From the NCBI GenBank assembly GCA_025359445.1, contig JANYGB010000030.1:1-32839 (forward strand): a stretch of DNA of 32,839 nucleotides, written 5' to 3'. Position numbers and translations under genes: made by a program. The notes beneath the pieces were generated by a model, which saw only the letters and a list, made by a program, of their open reading frames with translations, was not told the origin of the DNA and searched no databases. The DNA comes from Sphingomonadaceae bacterium (GTDB lineage Bacteria > Pseudomonadota > Alphaproteobacteria > Sphingomonadales > Sphingomonadaceae). Below, one piece after another: positions 25,090-32,839 of the stretch (positions are counted from its first letter, which is position 1; the number at the start of each line of letters is the position of its first letter).

Positions 25090-25772
25090 TTAGAATACCG
25101 GATTTGCGGGGATGCTGAGGTTCTGGTCAATCAACTTGCGACCCGCAGTTCCCAGCAACGAGAACTGGACCTAGGGTACCCGGCATCGACTGATCCCGGG
25201 TCCTATTTTTTGACGGTTCAGCCTGCCAAAAATAGGACTCATTCCATTCTTGGAAAATCGGCGAGCTGATTGGGAACGCCATGAACATCGAATGGGCCAG
25301 CGGGCAACCTTCAGTAGATGTGCGTATGGCGATGCGTGCAATCGCTCCCCAAGATGAGCGCCCGCAAGATCTTGGCCACCACACATGCCGTGACTCCAGT
25401 CGAAATTGTTTGAGGACAATCAAATGGTCGCCGCCGCAGTGCGACGGGCCGCCTGGCTGGTAGTCGCGCATGACGCCATTCCGTTTCGCAGCGAAATGGC
25501 TGCATCGCTCCTCCAGTCCTATTGGCGGCGGCGAAGCGCGCCTGAGCACCCAAATGAACAGCAAATCCTGGAGCCTGCCACTTACGTCAAGGTAATCCCA
25601 TTCAATTACGGCCATGGATTCTTCTACACCACATGGTTGGCTCAGCTTTGCAGATTAACGAGATAGCGCCGCTACCGAGAGTGCCTGTAAACTGTCCCGC
25701 TGCCGTGGATGAATGGAACTTTCCCGTGAGGAAACTGTGCATTCAGCAGGACAGAACTTCGGGAGGATTCCG
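25090..25772. other. 683-bp stretch without a recognised gene
   Basis: Open frames of 60-160 codons exist on both strands, but none shows a recognisable domain, good codon pattern with a ribosome binding site, or conserved motif. A hairpin-forming inverted repeat lies at 25200-25238. A TTGAG-GACA-ATCAA sequence at 25410-25423 resembles an FNR/FixK box (nine of ten conserved positions) but sits about 350 nt from the next start. The region may be debris of a lost gene. Confidence 0.4.
25200..25238. repeat. inverted repeat, 11-bp perfect arms
   Basis: GTCCTATTTTT (25200-25210) pairs with AAAAATAGGAC (25228-25238) across a 17-nt spacer. Minus-strand transcription would give a hairpin with a run of U in one arm. 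It could be an orphan terminator or the remains of a mobile-element end; no target-site duplication was found. Confidence 0.5.
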
Positions 25773-25871
25773 ATGGGTAGCGATAAGATTGCCGCGCGCG
25801 ATTTGCGAGTTACCAAGCACGACATTGAAGCGACCATTTCCTACCTGAAGACGGAGCAACCCAACACCTGA
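25773..25871 (+). CDS. 32-residue ORF directly upstream of Mg2+ ATPase
   Basis: GGGAGGA (25761-25767) lies 5 nt before ATG 25773. The ORF encodes MGSDKIAARDLRV, then TKHDIEATISYLKTEQPNT, ending TGA 25869-25871, immediately before ATG 25872 and 12 nt before the preferred ATPase start 25884. The Shine-Dalgarno is the best in this region. The peptide is charged and helical-looking, with no membrane segment. It may be a small regulatory protein or a translated leader that couples to the ATPase. It belongs to no family I recognise. Confidence 0.5.
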   Translation: MGSDKIAARDLRVTKHDIEATISYLKTEQPNT

Positions 25872-25883
25872 ATGGGAGATGCC

Positions 25884-28436
25884 ATGATCCAAGCCTTCTG
25901 GAGCTTGTCAGTCGATCAGGCGCTTTCCGCCTGTGGCGGGGCTGCAACCGGACTTGGCAAGGCAGAGGCAGCGACGCGGCTCCACCGCGACGGGGCCAAT
26001 GCTATTGGCGAGACACAGCATCTGCCTGGGCTCTTGCTGTTTGCACGGCAATTCAAGAGCCCGCTCGCGCTGATCCTGCTGTTCGGGGCGGGCATTTCGC
26101 TGCTGCTCAGGGACTGGCTCGATGCCGCGATCATCCTGATAATTGTCGGCGGCAGCGGATTGCTCAGTTTCACACAAGAATATCGCGCCTCCAAAGCCGT
26201 CGCCGCACTGCGGAGCCGACTCGCACTCAAGGCAAGGGTGCTGCGCGGTGGCAAGCTGTCCAATATCCCGGTGCGAGAAATCGTCTACGGGGATATCGTT
26301 GAGCTGTCAGCCGGCAATCTCGTTCCCGCCGATGGGCTGATTCTGGCCGCCAAGGATTGCCTGGTGACCCAGTCGGCGCTGACCGGGGAATCGCTGCCGG
26401 TCGAGAAGTCCGCTGGTGTCTTGCCCGTCGATGCCCAGATCGAGGAGCGCACCAATGTGCTCTTCACCGGATCATCGCTGCGCAGCGGGACAGCGACCAT
26501 GCTGGTCTTCAAGACTGGCACACAGACCGAGTTCGGGGCGATTGCCCGGCAGGTCGGCACGGCAGACGAGGAATCCGAATTTACCCGAGGCATTCGCCAT
26601 TTCGGCGCCATGCTGGTGCGGGTGATGATCGTCATCGTGCTGGCCGTGCTGACGATCAATCAGCTAATGGGCCGCCCGATCGTCGAATCGCTGCTGTTTG
26701 CCGTGGCTCTGACGGTGGGCCTCTCGCCAGAAATGCTTCCGGCTATCATCAGCGTAACGCTGGCTGCCGGTGCCCGCCACCTTGCCGCAGGCGGCGTTAT
26801 CGTGCAGCGGCTCGATGCCATCGAAAACCTCGGCTCCATGGAGGTGTTCTGCACTGACAAGACCGGCACGCTGACCGATGGCACGGTGCTGCTCGAATCG
26901 GCAATCGACTGTACCGGCGCTCCTTCGGACGATGTGATGCAGGCGGCCTTCCTCAATGCGACATTTGAAACCGGCATCGCCAACCCGCTCGACGAAGCCA
27001 TCGTCGCGGCTGGCAAAGCAGTAAAGTTGAACACGGGCAAGGCGCGGAAGCTCGACGAGATCCCTTACGACTTTGTCCGGAGGCGACTGAGCATCCTTGT
27101 TAGCGAGCCGGCTGCCAAAGGGCAGTGTCGGATGATTACCAAAGGCGCATTTGCCGAAGTGTTGGCGATCTGCACCCACGTTCGCACCGGCAAGGGTGTG
27201 AAACCTCTCGGCACGAAACTGCGCAAGCAGATCGATTTGTTGTTCCAGGCGAAGGGCGAGGCAGGCTTTCGCGTGCTGGCGGTTGCCGATCGCAGTCTGT
27301 CAGGCAAGACGCGCTTTGCCCGCGCCGATGAGACCGGTCTGACCCTGCTCGGCCTGCTGATGTTTCTCGATCCGCCCAAGCCGCAGGTCGCTCAGACGAT
27401 CCGGGACCTTGCCGCGCTTGGCATCGCAACCAAGATCATCAGTGGCGACAATCGCCATGTCACTGCGCATGTCGCTGCCCAGGTAGGGCTCGATCCCGCC
27501 TCGATCATCACCGGCGACATGATTGCGCAAATGTCTGACGACACTCTGCGCGCCCGCGCCGGCAAGACATCGGTATTTGCGGAGATCGACCCCCAGCAGA
27601 AAGAGCGGATCATCCGCGCGCTGCAACACCGGGGTCATGCCGTCGGTTATATGGGTGACGGGATCAACGACGCTCCGGCCTTGCGTCTGGCCGATGTCGG
27701 CATATCAGTCGATAAAGCAGTCGATGTAGCGCGCGAAAGTGCCGATATCGTCCTGCTTCACCGCGATCTCGATGTGCTGCGCCGGGGCGTGATCGATGGG
27801 CGGCGGACCTTTGCCAACACGCTGAAATACATCTCGATCACCACCAGCGCCAATTTCGGCAATATGGTGAGTATGGCGCTGGCAACGCCTTTTCTGCCGT
27901 TCCTTCCGCTGCTTCCCAAGCAGATCCTGCTCAACAATTTCCTTTCTGATATCCCCTCGATCACCATCTCGACCGATAATGTCGATCCCGAGCATGTCGA
28001 GGTGCCGCAGCGCTGGTCGATCAAGGAAGTTCAGCGCTTCATGATCGTGTTCGGGCTGGTCAGCAGCTGTTTTGACTTGCTGACCTTTGGCGCGCTGCGC
28101 TGGGTGTTCCGCACCGATGCAGCGATGTTCCAGACGGTCTGGTTCACTATTTCGCTACTCACCGAACTGGTGGTGGTGCTTGTCTTGCGGACCCGGCGGC
28201 AGAGTTGGCGCAGCAGGCCGAGCACTTTGCTGGCCGCGAGCACGGCGATCATGGCGGTAGTCGCCGTTGCCTTGCCGCATATTCCCGGGTTCGACGGACT
28301 GTTCAGCTTCGAGACTCCCACATGGCAACTTATTGTCTTCAGCATCGCGTTGGTGGCCGCCTATGCCGCAGCCACCGAGTACGCCAAGCGCCTGTTCTTC
28401 ATTGGGCAGGGCAAGCGCCGGCGTCAGACCAAGTAA
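25884..28436 (+). CDS. mgtA: magnesium-translocating P-type ATPase, MgtA-like
   Basis: From ATG 25884 (GGGAG 5 nt upstream) the protein has 850 residues. Intact P-type machinery is visible: A-domain SALTGESLPVEKSAG; the family-specific segment GLSPEMLPAIISVTLAAGAR; phosphorylation loop EVFCTDKTGTLTDG (Asp325); hinge GYMGDGINDAPALRLADVG; and the membrane segment KYISITTSANFGNMVSMALA with NFLSDIPSITISTDNVD, characteristic of MgtA/MgtB (P3B). It transports Mg2+ into the cytoplasm using ATP. A DUF-free N-terminus with few acidic residues matches MgtA. It differs from the truncated cation ATPase at 8677-9477 and from the CopA-type ATPase at 31833. ATG 25872 is an alternative start. Confidence 0.9.
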   Translation: MIQAFWSLSVDQALSACGGAATGLGKAEAATRLHRDGANAIGETQHLPGLLLFARQFKSPLALILLFGAGISLLLRDWLDAAIILIIVGGSGLLSFTQEYRASKAVAALRSRLALKARVLRGGKLSNIPVREIVYGDIVELSAGNLVPADGLILAAKDCLVTQSALTGESLPVEKSAGVLPVDAQIEERTNVLFTGSSLRSGTATMLVFKTGTQTEFGAIARQVGTADEESEFTRGIRHFGAMLVRVMIVIVLAVLTINQLMGRPIVESLLFAVALTVGLSPEMLPAIISVTLAAGARHLAAGGVIVQRLDAIENLGSMEVFCTDKTGTLTDGTVLLESAIDCTGAPSDDVMQAAFLNATFETGIANPLDEAIVAAGKAVKLNTGKARKLDEIPYDFVRRRLSILVSEPAAKGQCRMITKGAFAEVLAICTHVRTGKGVKPLGTKLRKQIDLLFQAKGEAGFRVLAVADRSLSGKTRFARADETGLTLLGLLMFLDPPKPQVAQTIRDLAALGIATKIISGDNRHVTAHVAAQVGLDPASIITGDMIAQMSDDTLRARAGKTSVFAEIDPQQKERIIRALQHRGHAVGYMGDGINDAPALRLADVGISVDKAVDVARESADIVLLHRDLDVLRRGVIDGRRTFANTLKYISITTSANFGNMVSMALATPFLPFLPLLPKQILLNNFLSDIPSITISTDNVDPEHVEVPQRWSIKEVQRFMIVFGLVSSCFDLLTFGALRWVFRTDAAMFQTVWFTISLLTELVVVLVLRTRRQSWRSRPSTLLAASTAIMAVVAVALPHIPGFDGLFSFETPTWQLIVFSIALVAAYAAATEYAKRLFFIGQGKRRRQTK

Positions 28437-28740
28437 GCAAGCATTTGAGCCGGCGGGTTGAGGGCGAACGAGGTGATGCCGTCTGTCAGGCCACCCCAGT
28501 CGCTAATTTGCTGTGCCCTGTGACCGGTAATAAGCACTGTATTGAGAGGAAGCTTTTGGCGGCAGAAAGAGAATTTCGGCCATTCACTTAAGCAGACCTA
28601 TTGTTGACGGCTAAGCCCAATAGCCGCCTGTCAGCCTTCGGCTCCCAATGCGCTTTTGAGAGTGGAGGGGGCTTTGCCTGAATGAGCCATTTGGGCGTCG
28701 ATGGTCGATGCGCCGGGCTCGCAGTCAGGAGTATGTCCCA
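28437..28740. other. intergenic, no gene recognised
   Basis: These 304 bases lie between the Mg2+ ATPase and the ParB-like pseudogene. No frame shows a recognisable protein. A short inverted repeat CTATTG ... CAATAG (about 28598-28623) encloses GGC-TAA-GCC. The last 20 bases hold the ribosome binding site AGGAG of the ParB-like gene. Confidence 0.4.
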
Positions 28741-29698
28741 TGATCAAGACGATCCCTCTGAACAAGCTCGTTCAGTCGCCCCGCAATGTCCGTCGCCACT
28801 CAGATCCAGCAGCCGATGCCGAGCTCAAGGCCAGCATCGCTGCGCGCGGGCTGTTGCAGAATCTCATCGTTTGCCCCTGTGCCAAAGGCAAATTCGAGGT
28901 CGAGGCCGGCGAACGCCGCCGCAAGGCCATGCTGGCGCTGGCCGAGGACAAAGTTCTGTCCAAAGACCACGAAGTGACCTGCCTGGTGCTCGAAGACACC
29001 GCCGAGGCCGCAATCGAGACCAGCCTTGCCGAGAACTTCCACCGTCTGGCGATGAATCCCGCCGACGAAGCCCAGGTCTTTGCTGCGCTGATCGATGGCG
29101 GGGCCTCGGTCGAGGGCGTTGCCCGCCGCTTCGGCCTCACCGTCCGCTTCGTCAAGGCCGTCTGCGCCTTGCCAGACTGGCACGGGTTGTCTTCGAGGCG
29201 CTGGCCTCGGGCGAGATCACGCTCGAGATGGCCAAGGCTTATGGCGGAACCTCGGACCAGGAGATCCAGGCGCGGGTCTTCGAGCAGATTTCTTCGGCCT
29301 ACTATGCCCCCAATCCCGACTCGATCCGCCGGATGGTTCTTACGGGCACCGTCCGTGGCAGTGACCCGCGCGCCCGGCTTGTCGGGCGCGATGACTATCT
29401 CGCTGCTGGTGGCCGGATCGAGCGGGAACTGTTCGACGACGAGGACAGCGAAGCCTAGGCCGATGTCGCGCTGCTCGAAAGCCTCACCGCCGCGAAGATG
29501 GACGAACAGGCCAAGGCTCTTGCCTCCGAGCACGGCTTGGCCTGGATCAAGCCGCCCCTCGATCCCTATGCGAGTCACGACCTCGTCGAAGGGTTGGTCC
29601 GGCTCCCGGTGGACCCCGTGCCGCTGACCGAAGAGGAACTGGCCCGGCTCAACGTGCTCGATGCCTCCTACGACGAGCACACGGCAATCCTCGAGGAT
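28741..29698 (+). pseudogene. ParB/RepB-like partition/nuclease-domain protein, disrupted
   Basis: AGGAG precedes ATG 28741. Frame 1 encodes the ParB N-terminal domain: TIPLNKLVQSPRNVRRHS, LKASIAARGLLQNLIV, FEVEAGERRRKAMLALAED and SLAENFHRLAMNPADEAQVF. One G is lost in AAGG(G)CCGT near 29157, and the frame continues as RLARLARVVFEALASGEITL, EMAKAYGG and RRMVLTGTVRGSDPRARLVG. An in-frame TAG (29456-29458) follows DEDSEA where Trp is expected, and the same frame resumes ADVALLESLTAAKMDEQAKA to NVLDASYDEHTAILED, stopping at about 29698. The last roughly 200 residues of the family are missing, replaced by an antisense SRPBCC fragment. Homologues are large plasmid- or island-borne ParB-like proteins, which hints at a plasmid past for this end. 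Confidence 0.82.
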
Positions 29699-29869
29699 GT
29701 GCGAACCCACGGCCTGCCCTTTCTGCTCGTCCAACGCATAAGTCATTTTCCCGCCGCCCATCATCGACGAGGGTTTGCCCGTATGCCCGGCGAGCTTGGT
29801 CTGGTCGTCGAGAAGCGCAAACACCTGGTGCGGCTCAGCTGCGACGTGAGCCGATGCCTCCTTTGTGAC
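29699..29869 (-). pseudogene. SRPBCC-family protein, N-terminal fragment
   Basis: The minus strand encodes VTKEASAHVAAEPHQVFALL then DDQTKLAGHTGKPSSMMGGG and KMTYALDEQKGQAVGSHI. This resembles the start of polyketide-cyclase/SRPBCC hydrophobic-ligand-binding proteins. It ends abruptly at about 29699, where the ParB-like reading frame on the other strand also ends, marking a recombination junction. AAGGAG and ATG lie just upstream, but that ATG is out of frame with the conserved part, so the start is also damaged. Only about 57 residues of a normal roughly 150 remain. Confidence 0.55.
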
Positions 29870-29897
29870 GATTCATCGACGCGTCTCCTTCTCGCGG

Positions 29898-30470
29898 TCA
29901 AATGGTGCCGACTTCAAGGCGCTCTGGCTTTGTGAGTAAGGCCGGTAGGTCGTTTGTGTCTGCGTGTAGGTCGAGATGAGCTGGCGCCATCGTTTCAAAG
30001 ATCAATTTGGCACGCGCCATTTCCTCTACGGGGCCGTGTGCGACGATTAGAAAACCATCCGATTTCAGGGATTCCTCATATTGGATAATACTGTCTTTCG
30101 GAATGCCAAGGCTGGATAGAGCGCCTCCGAGAGCACCTAGACCCCCGAACACCACCGCACCTTCTAACGCTCCGAACACCATAGCGGCGAGATGTCCCAG
30201 CACGATTACCGGCCCGACGACCGGCACGCTCAGCATGATCCCGCCAAAAAATATGCCCCACAGGCCACCCCAAAATGCGCCGGTGCCGCCCCAAGAGAGA
30301 ATCCTGTCCCCAGCATTATAAAACCCGAGAATCTGCTCGTCCTTGTGATAGCCTTTGCCGATAATGCTGAAATGCTTGATGTCGAGCCCGCCTTGGGCGA
30401 GCTTGCGCACGGCACCTTCGGCTTGGATATGATCGCTGAACGTGGCGACGACAACTTCGTTCTTGGTCAT
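29898..30470 (-). CDS. YflT-like general stress protein with glycine-zipper hydrophobic core
   Basis: The protein has 190 residues; AAGGAA lies 6 nt before ATG 30470. The N-terminal part (about 1-50) is the YflT/general-stress-17M-like alpha/beta domain: VVATFSDHIQAEGAVRKLAQ and FSIIGKGYHKDEQILGFYN. The middle (about 55-125) is a Gly-rich hydrophobic stretch, GGTGAFWGGLWGIFFGGIML to GALEGAVVFGGLGALGGALS, that could insert as two membrane hairpins. The C-terminal part repeats a small alpha/beta unit (DGFLIVAHGPVEEMARAKLI). Function is unknown; members are stress induced. It lies 25 nt after the MFS transporter stop and may be the last gene of the CopA-MFS operon. Confidence 0.78.
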   Translation of the reverse strand: MTKNEVVVATFSDHIQAEGAVRKLAQGGLDIKHFSIIGKGYHKDEQILGFYNAGDRILSWGGTGAFWGGLWGIFFGGIMLSVPVVGPVIVLGHLAAMVFGALEGAVVFGGLGALGGALSSLGIPKDSIIQYEESLKSDGFLIVAHGPVEEMARAKLIFETMAPAHLDLHADTNDLPALLTKPERLEVGTI

Positions 30471-30495
30471 GACTGGTTCCTTCGTGGCAGGTAAA

Positions 30496-31836
30496 TTAGG
30501 ACGTTTTTTTTAGGGTTGGCGCGTGCTGAAATTGAGTGGATTCAAGGTTGCCTTTGAGGCCTGCATCGGGATCGCTTGAGCAACGTCTCACAAGCATTCT
30601 GGGCAGAGCCAGGCTGATCAGCAAACCAACGACCGTCAGGCCTGTGATCAAGACAAACGACGCGTTGGGCAGCCAAGATACCTCGAACAACAACCCTCCG
30701 GCGGCCGAGCCGACGGCGGCACCGAGACTCGCAGCCGCGGTCTGCTTGCCGAGTTGCGCGCCCTGAGCCTTGCCAGCTTTGCTTGAGATCCAGTAGGTCA
30801 GGATCGGCGAGAGAATACCGGCGCTCGCCGCTACCGCCCCGATCACCGCCAGCATCAGGTTAAAGTCTGAAGCGCGAGGCACGAGAAACAATCCGCCAGC
30901 GAGGATTGCAAGGGCTGGCACGATGAACCACCGTGTGGTTTCCGGTCGGACCCACGGTGAAAAGACGATGGCCTGGACGATGAGCATCACTAGGCTGCAC
31001 TCGGTGAACATGGTCGCGATCTGGGAGGGCGACAGCCCGAGTTCCTGCTTTCCGCGCAGCGCCAACCCGACTTCGAATACGCCGACCCCGGCCGAGACGA
31101 TGAATGCCAATGCGAGCAGCCTCGGGACGAGCCATTTTTCGGGCTGCAGAACTGGTCGTCGATCCTGCTCTGGGCGGGCGCCGCCCGCTTTTCCCGGAAC
31201 CGTCAGCATTGCCGCGATCGCAGTGAGCAGCGCCAGACCCGCAGTCCCAGCCAGTGGGAGTACGAGCGGTCCAGCATTGCCCATGACCGGAAAAAGGGCG
31301 GCGGCGGAGCGCGCGATGACCACGCCCAACATCGGTCCAAGCAAGAACCCGCTGATTCCGGCAAGGCTGACGAAAGTGAGGCGGCGCGCCCGCGCGACTT
31401 CGGTTGCAGCAAGATCCCCGATCGCAGCGAGCGCAACCGGTGTAACCGCCGCCGCGAAAAGGCCGCTTAGAAGGCGCTCGGCATAAACAGCAGGCAGGCT
31501 CTCGATAAACGCGAATGTCATCGAGGTTGCACTGAAGCCGATCAATCCGACCAGCAGGATCGTCCGCCGACCGTACCGGTCGGATATGCGCCCCCATACG
31601 GGAGCGAAGAGAAAGAGCGACAGCATATAGAGCCCGGTCAGCAGGCCCGTCGCGCGAGACACTTGCGTCGTGCTACCATCTGGGCCGAGCAGCCGCTCGA
31701 TCAGAAATGGCAGCACTGGCAATACTATGCCAAACCCCAAAGAGACCGTGAACACCGACAGCATCAGCACCGCCATTGTTCCAACCGGCACGCCGGTGAA
31801 TTTCGTGCGGTCCAAATAGCCGACCGGAAATGTCAT
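30496..31836 (-). CDS. MFS transporter, 12 TM, TetA-like group
   Basis: The protein has 446 residues with about 12 hydrophobic helices. Motif A between TM2 and TM3 is APVWGRISDRYGRRTILLVG, and TM1 reads SLGFGIVLPVLPFLIERLLG, as in drug:H+ antiporters of the DHA1/TetA type. TM5 shows GISGFLLGPMLGVVIARSAA, resembling motif C of exporters. Its ATG overlaps the stop of the CopA-type ATPase in the 4-nt ATGA arrangement, so expression is coupled. The substrate is unknown; the partner suggests metal stress or a metal-chelate export role, which is inference from position only. Confidence 0.88.
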   Translation of the reverse strand: MTFPVGYLDRTKFTGVPVGTMAVLMLSVFTVSLGFGIVLPVLPFLIERLLGPDGSTTQVSRATGLLTGLYMLSLFLFAPVWGRISDRYGRRTILLVGLIGFSATSMTFAFIESLPAVYAERLLSGLFAAAVTPVALAAIGDLAATEVARARRLTFVSLAGISGFLLGPMLGVVIARSAAALFPVMGNAGPLVLPLAGTAGLALLTAIAAMLTVPGKAGGARPEQDRRPVLQPEKWLVPRLLALAFIVSAGVGVFEVGLALRGKQELGLSPSQIATMFTECSLVMLIVQAIVFSPWVRPETTRWFIVPALAILAGGLFLVPRASDFNLMLAVIGAVAASAGILSPILTYWISSKAGKAQGAQLGKQTAAASLGAAVGSAAGGLLFEVSWLPNASFVLITGLTVVGLLISLALPRMLVRRCSSDPDAGLKGNLESTQFQHAPTLKKTS

Positions 31837-32839
31837 GAGCCGACGCGGACTTTGCGGTCCTTCCCGGTTGCGATGATGGCGACAGCCGCAGGCGCGTTAT
31901 TGGCCTTTTTCGTGCTTCGGCGGCTTATCCCCGTCAGCTTGGTGCGCTTGAGCATCAGCGCATTGACCGCAACGAGTGCTGAACTGCCCGACATGGCCAG
32001 AGCGGCAATGCTTGGTCCGAGCAGGAAGGGATAAAGCACGCCGGCCGCGAGCGGGAATGCGATGACGTTATAGCCAACCGCCCACCAAAGATTCTGGTGC
32101 ATCTTTCGCAGTGTGGCACGCGAAAGCTCAATCGCACCAACGACATCGAACGGATCGCTTTTCATCAGCACGACATCCGCGCTTTCCATCGCGACGTCGG
32201 TGCCAGCGCCAATCGCAAAGCCGACATCGGCTTGGGTTAAAGCGGGCGCATCATTGACGCCGTCACCGACCATCCCGACTTTTTTACCCTGTCCCTGAAG
32301 CTCCTTCACCTTACTGGCTTTGTCACCGGGAAGGACGTCGGCGAGCACCGTTTCGATCCCCAGGCTTTTGGCGATGCGCTCGGCCGTGCCTTGGTTGTCT
32401 CCGGTCAACATAACCACCTCAACGCCGCGCTCGCGCAAGGCTTTCACAGTTTCCACTGCGGAAGGCCGCACAGCGTCAGCGATGGCAATCAAGCCCAGCA
32501 GCTTGCCGCCAAGCGCCAGGTGGACCACCGTTCGGCCCGCTCCCTGCATGTCCTCGGATTTTGCGCCCAGCTCGGTCAGGTCAATCTTGTGATCGGACAT
32601 CAGCCGTTTGTTGCCAAGCAGCGCAACCTTGCCGTCGACGCTGGCCTGCGCGCCCTTGCCTTCGACATTCTTGAATGCGGTGGCTTTGGGGGCTTTGACC
32701 TTGTCGGCCCGGCGCAAGATCGCTTGGGCCAGCGGATGATCCGATCCCGCCTCCACCGCCGCTGCGGCCGCTAAAAGTTGGTTCTCGGTTGTGCCTTTGG
32801 CAATCACCAGCTCGACAACCTCGGGCTGGCCCATCGTCA
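31833..32839 (-). CDS. copA: copper/silver-type P1B-ATPase, C-terminal part (cut by window edge)
   Basis: The visible 335 residues begin inside the phosphorylation loop (LTMGQPEVVE follows the expected DKTGT) and run to the natural stop. Motifs are the SDHPLAQAIL nucleotide-binding His-Pro, MLTGDNQGTAERIAKSLGIE, MVGDGVNDAPALTQADVGFA, and the membrane metal site residues in WWAVGYNVIAFPLAAG (Tyr-Asn) and ALAMSGSSALVAVNALML (Met and Ser), typical of Cu+/Ag+ P1B-1 ATPases. The N-terminal metal-binding domains and CPC motif are outside the window, so copper specificity is probable, not proven. It overlaps the MFS gene start by 4 nt. Confidence 0.88.
   Translation of the reverse strand, partial: TMGQPEVVELVIAKGTTENQLLAAAAAVEAGSDHPLAQAILRRADKVKAPKATAFKNVEGKGAQASVDGKVALLGNKRLMSDHKIDLTELGAKSEDMQGAGRTVVHLALGGKLLGLIAIADAVRPSAVETVKALRERGVEVVMLTGDNQGTAERIAKSLGIETVLADVLPGDKASKVKELQGQGKKVGMVGDGVNDAPALTQADVGFAIGAGTDVAMESADVVLMKSDPFDVVGAIELSRATLRKMHQNLWWAVGYNVIAFPLAAGVLYPFLLGPSIAALAMSGSSALVAVNALMLKRTKLTGISRRSTKKANNAPAAVAIIATGKDRKVRVGS

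Noticed and set aside
25410..25423. TTGAG-GACA-ATCAA as a FixK/FNR box
   Set aside because: Good match in sequence, but over 340 nt from the nearest start codon and inside a region without a recognised gene; chance match cannot be excluded.
3998..29698. Stop-codon recoding as a genome-wide feature
   Set aside because: In-frame stops include TAA, TGA and TAG, occur only in genes with further lesions, and intact genes use all three stops normally.
28772..29824. 350-codon minus-strand ORF across the ParB-like gene
   Set aside because: Only its first residues (the SRPBCC fragment) are meaningful; the rest is antisense to ParB-like sequence.
1..32839. CRISPR arrays, tRNA or rRNA genes, prophage
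   Set aside because: No regularly spaced repeats, no tRNA-like T-loop and acceptor pairs, and no phage structural or integrase genes were seen on reading both strands; a covariance-model scan would be needed to exclude small RNAs.

Overview
The window looks like chromosomal or large-plasmid DNA from an alphaproteobacterium, most likely a sphingomonad (Sphingomonadales). The grounds are high GC, a FixL/FixJ oxygen-sensing pair, and the overall character of the proteins. The order-level call is an impression from family knowledge; no search was run.

Layout: (1) 1-1111 holds IS5- and IS630-type transposase remnants and a frameshifted CBS-domain gene. (2) 1135-3842 (minus strand) is a tight operon of an erythromycin-esterase-family enzyme, an alpha/beta hydrolase and a phosphoribosyltransferase. 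(3) 3998-8304 holds a D-lactate dehydrogenase pseudogene, a flavodoxin-fold quinone reductase and PEP synthase. (4) 8315-13089 (minus strand) is an overlapping operon of a two-domain glycosyltransferase, a GH130 enzyme and a ruined P-type ATPase whose tail is fused to the C-terminus of a PfkB-type phosphofructokinase. (5) 13195-17409 holds a broken oxidoreductase, a tandem universal stress protein, a gutted beta-CASP metallo-beta-lactamase-fold gene, a triple-BON protein and a cyclopropane-fatty-acid synthase remnant. (6) 17678-19522 holds two divergent L,D-transpeptidases of different families. (7) 19779-25089 holds fixL-fixJ, a frameshifted AI-2E permease, a DUF5676-like membrane protein, a Crp/Fnr regulator, a CBS-pair protein and a proline-rich small protein. 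(8) 25773-28436 holds a 32-codon ORF followed by an MgtA-like Mg2+ P-type ATPase. (9) 28741-29869 holds a ParB-like pseudogene abutting an antisense SRPBCC fragment. (10) 29898-32839 (minus strand) holds a CopA-type ATPase cut by the window edge, an MFS transporter and a YflT-like stress protein.

Taken together, the intact genes resemble a low-oxygen or stationary-phase survival island. It has a heme FixL sensor, FixJ and a Crp/Fnr-like regulator, a universal stress protein, BON and CBS proteins, PEP synthase, glycan turnover, envelope cross-linking, and a locus that splits into separate genes the domains I recall as fused in mycobacterial DosR-regulon protein Rv2030c.

The most striking property is decay. 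At least nine non-transposase genes are disrupted by frameshifts, in-frame stops, internal deletions or fusions, yet they lie between apparently intact genes. Several lesions (ATPase/PfkB fusion, loss of the metal-binding half of the MBL gene, ParB/SRPBCC junction, multiple nonsense codons) cannot be explained by simple indel sequencing errors.
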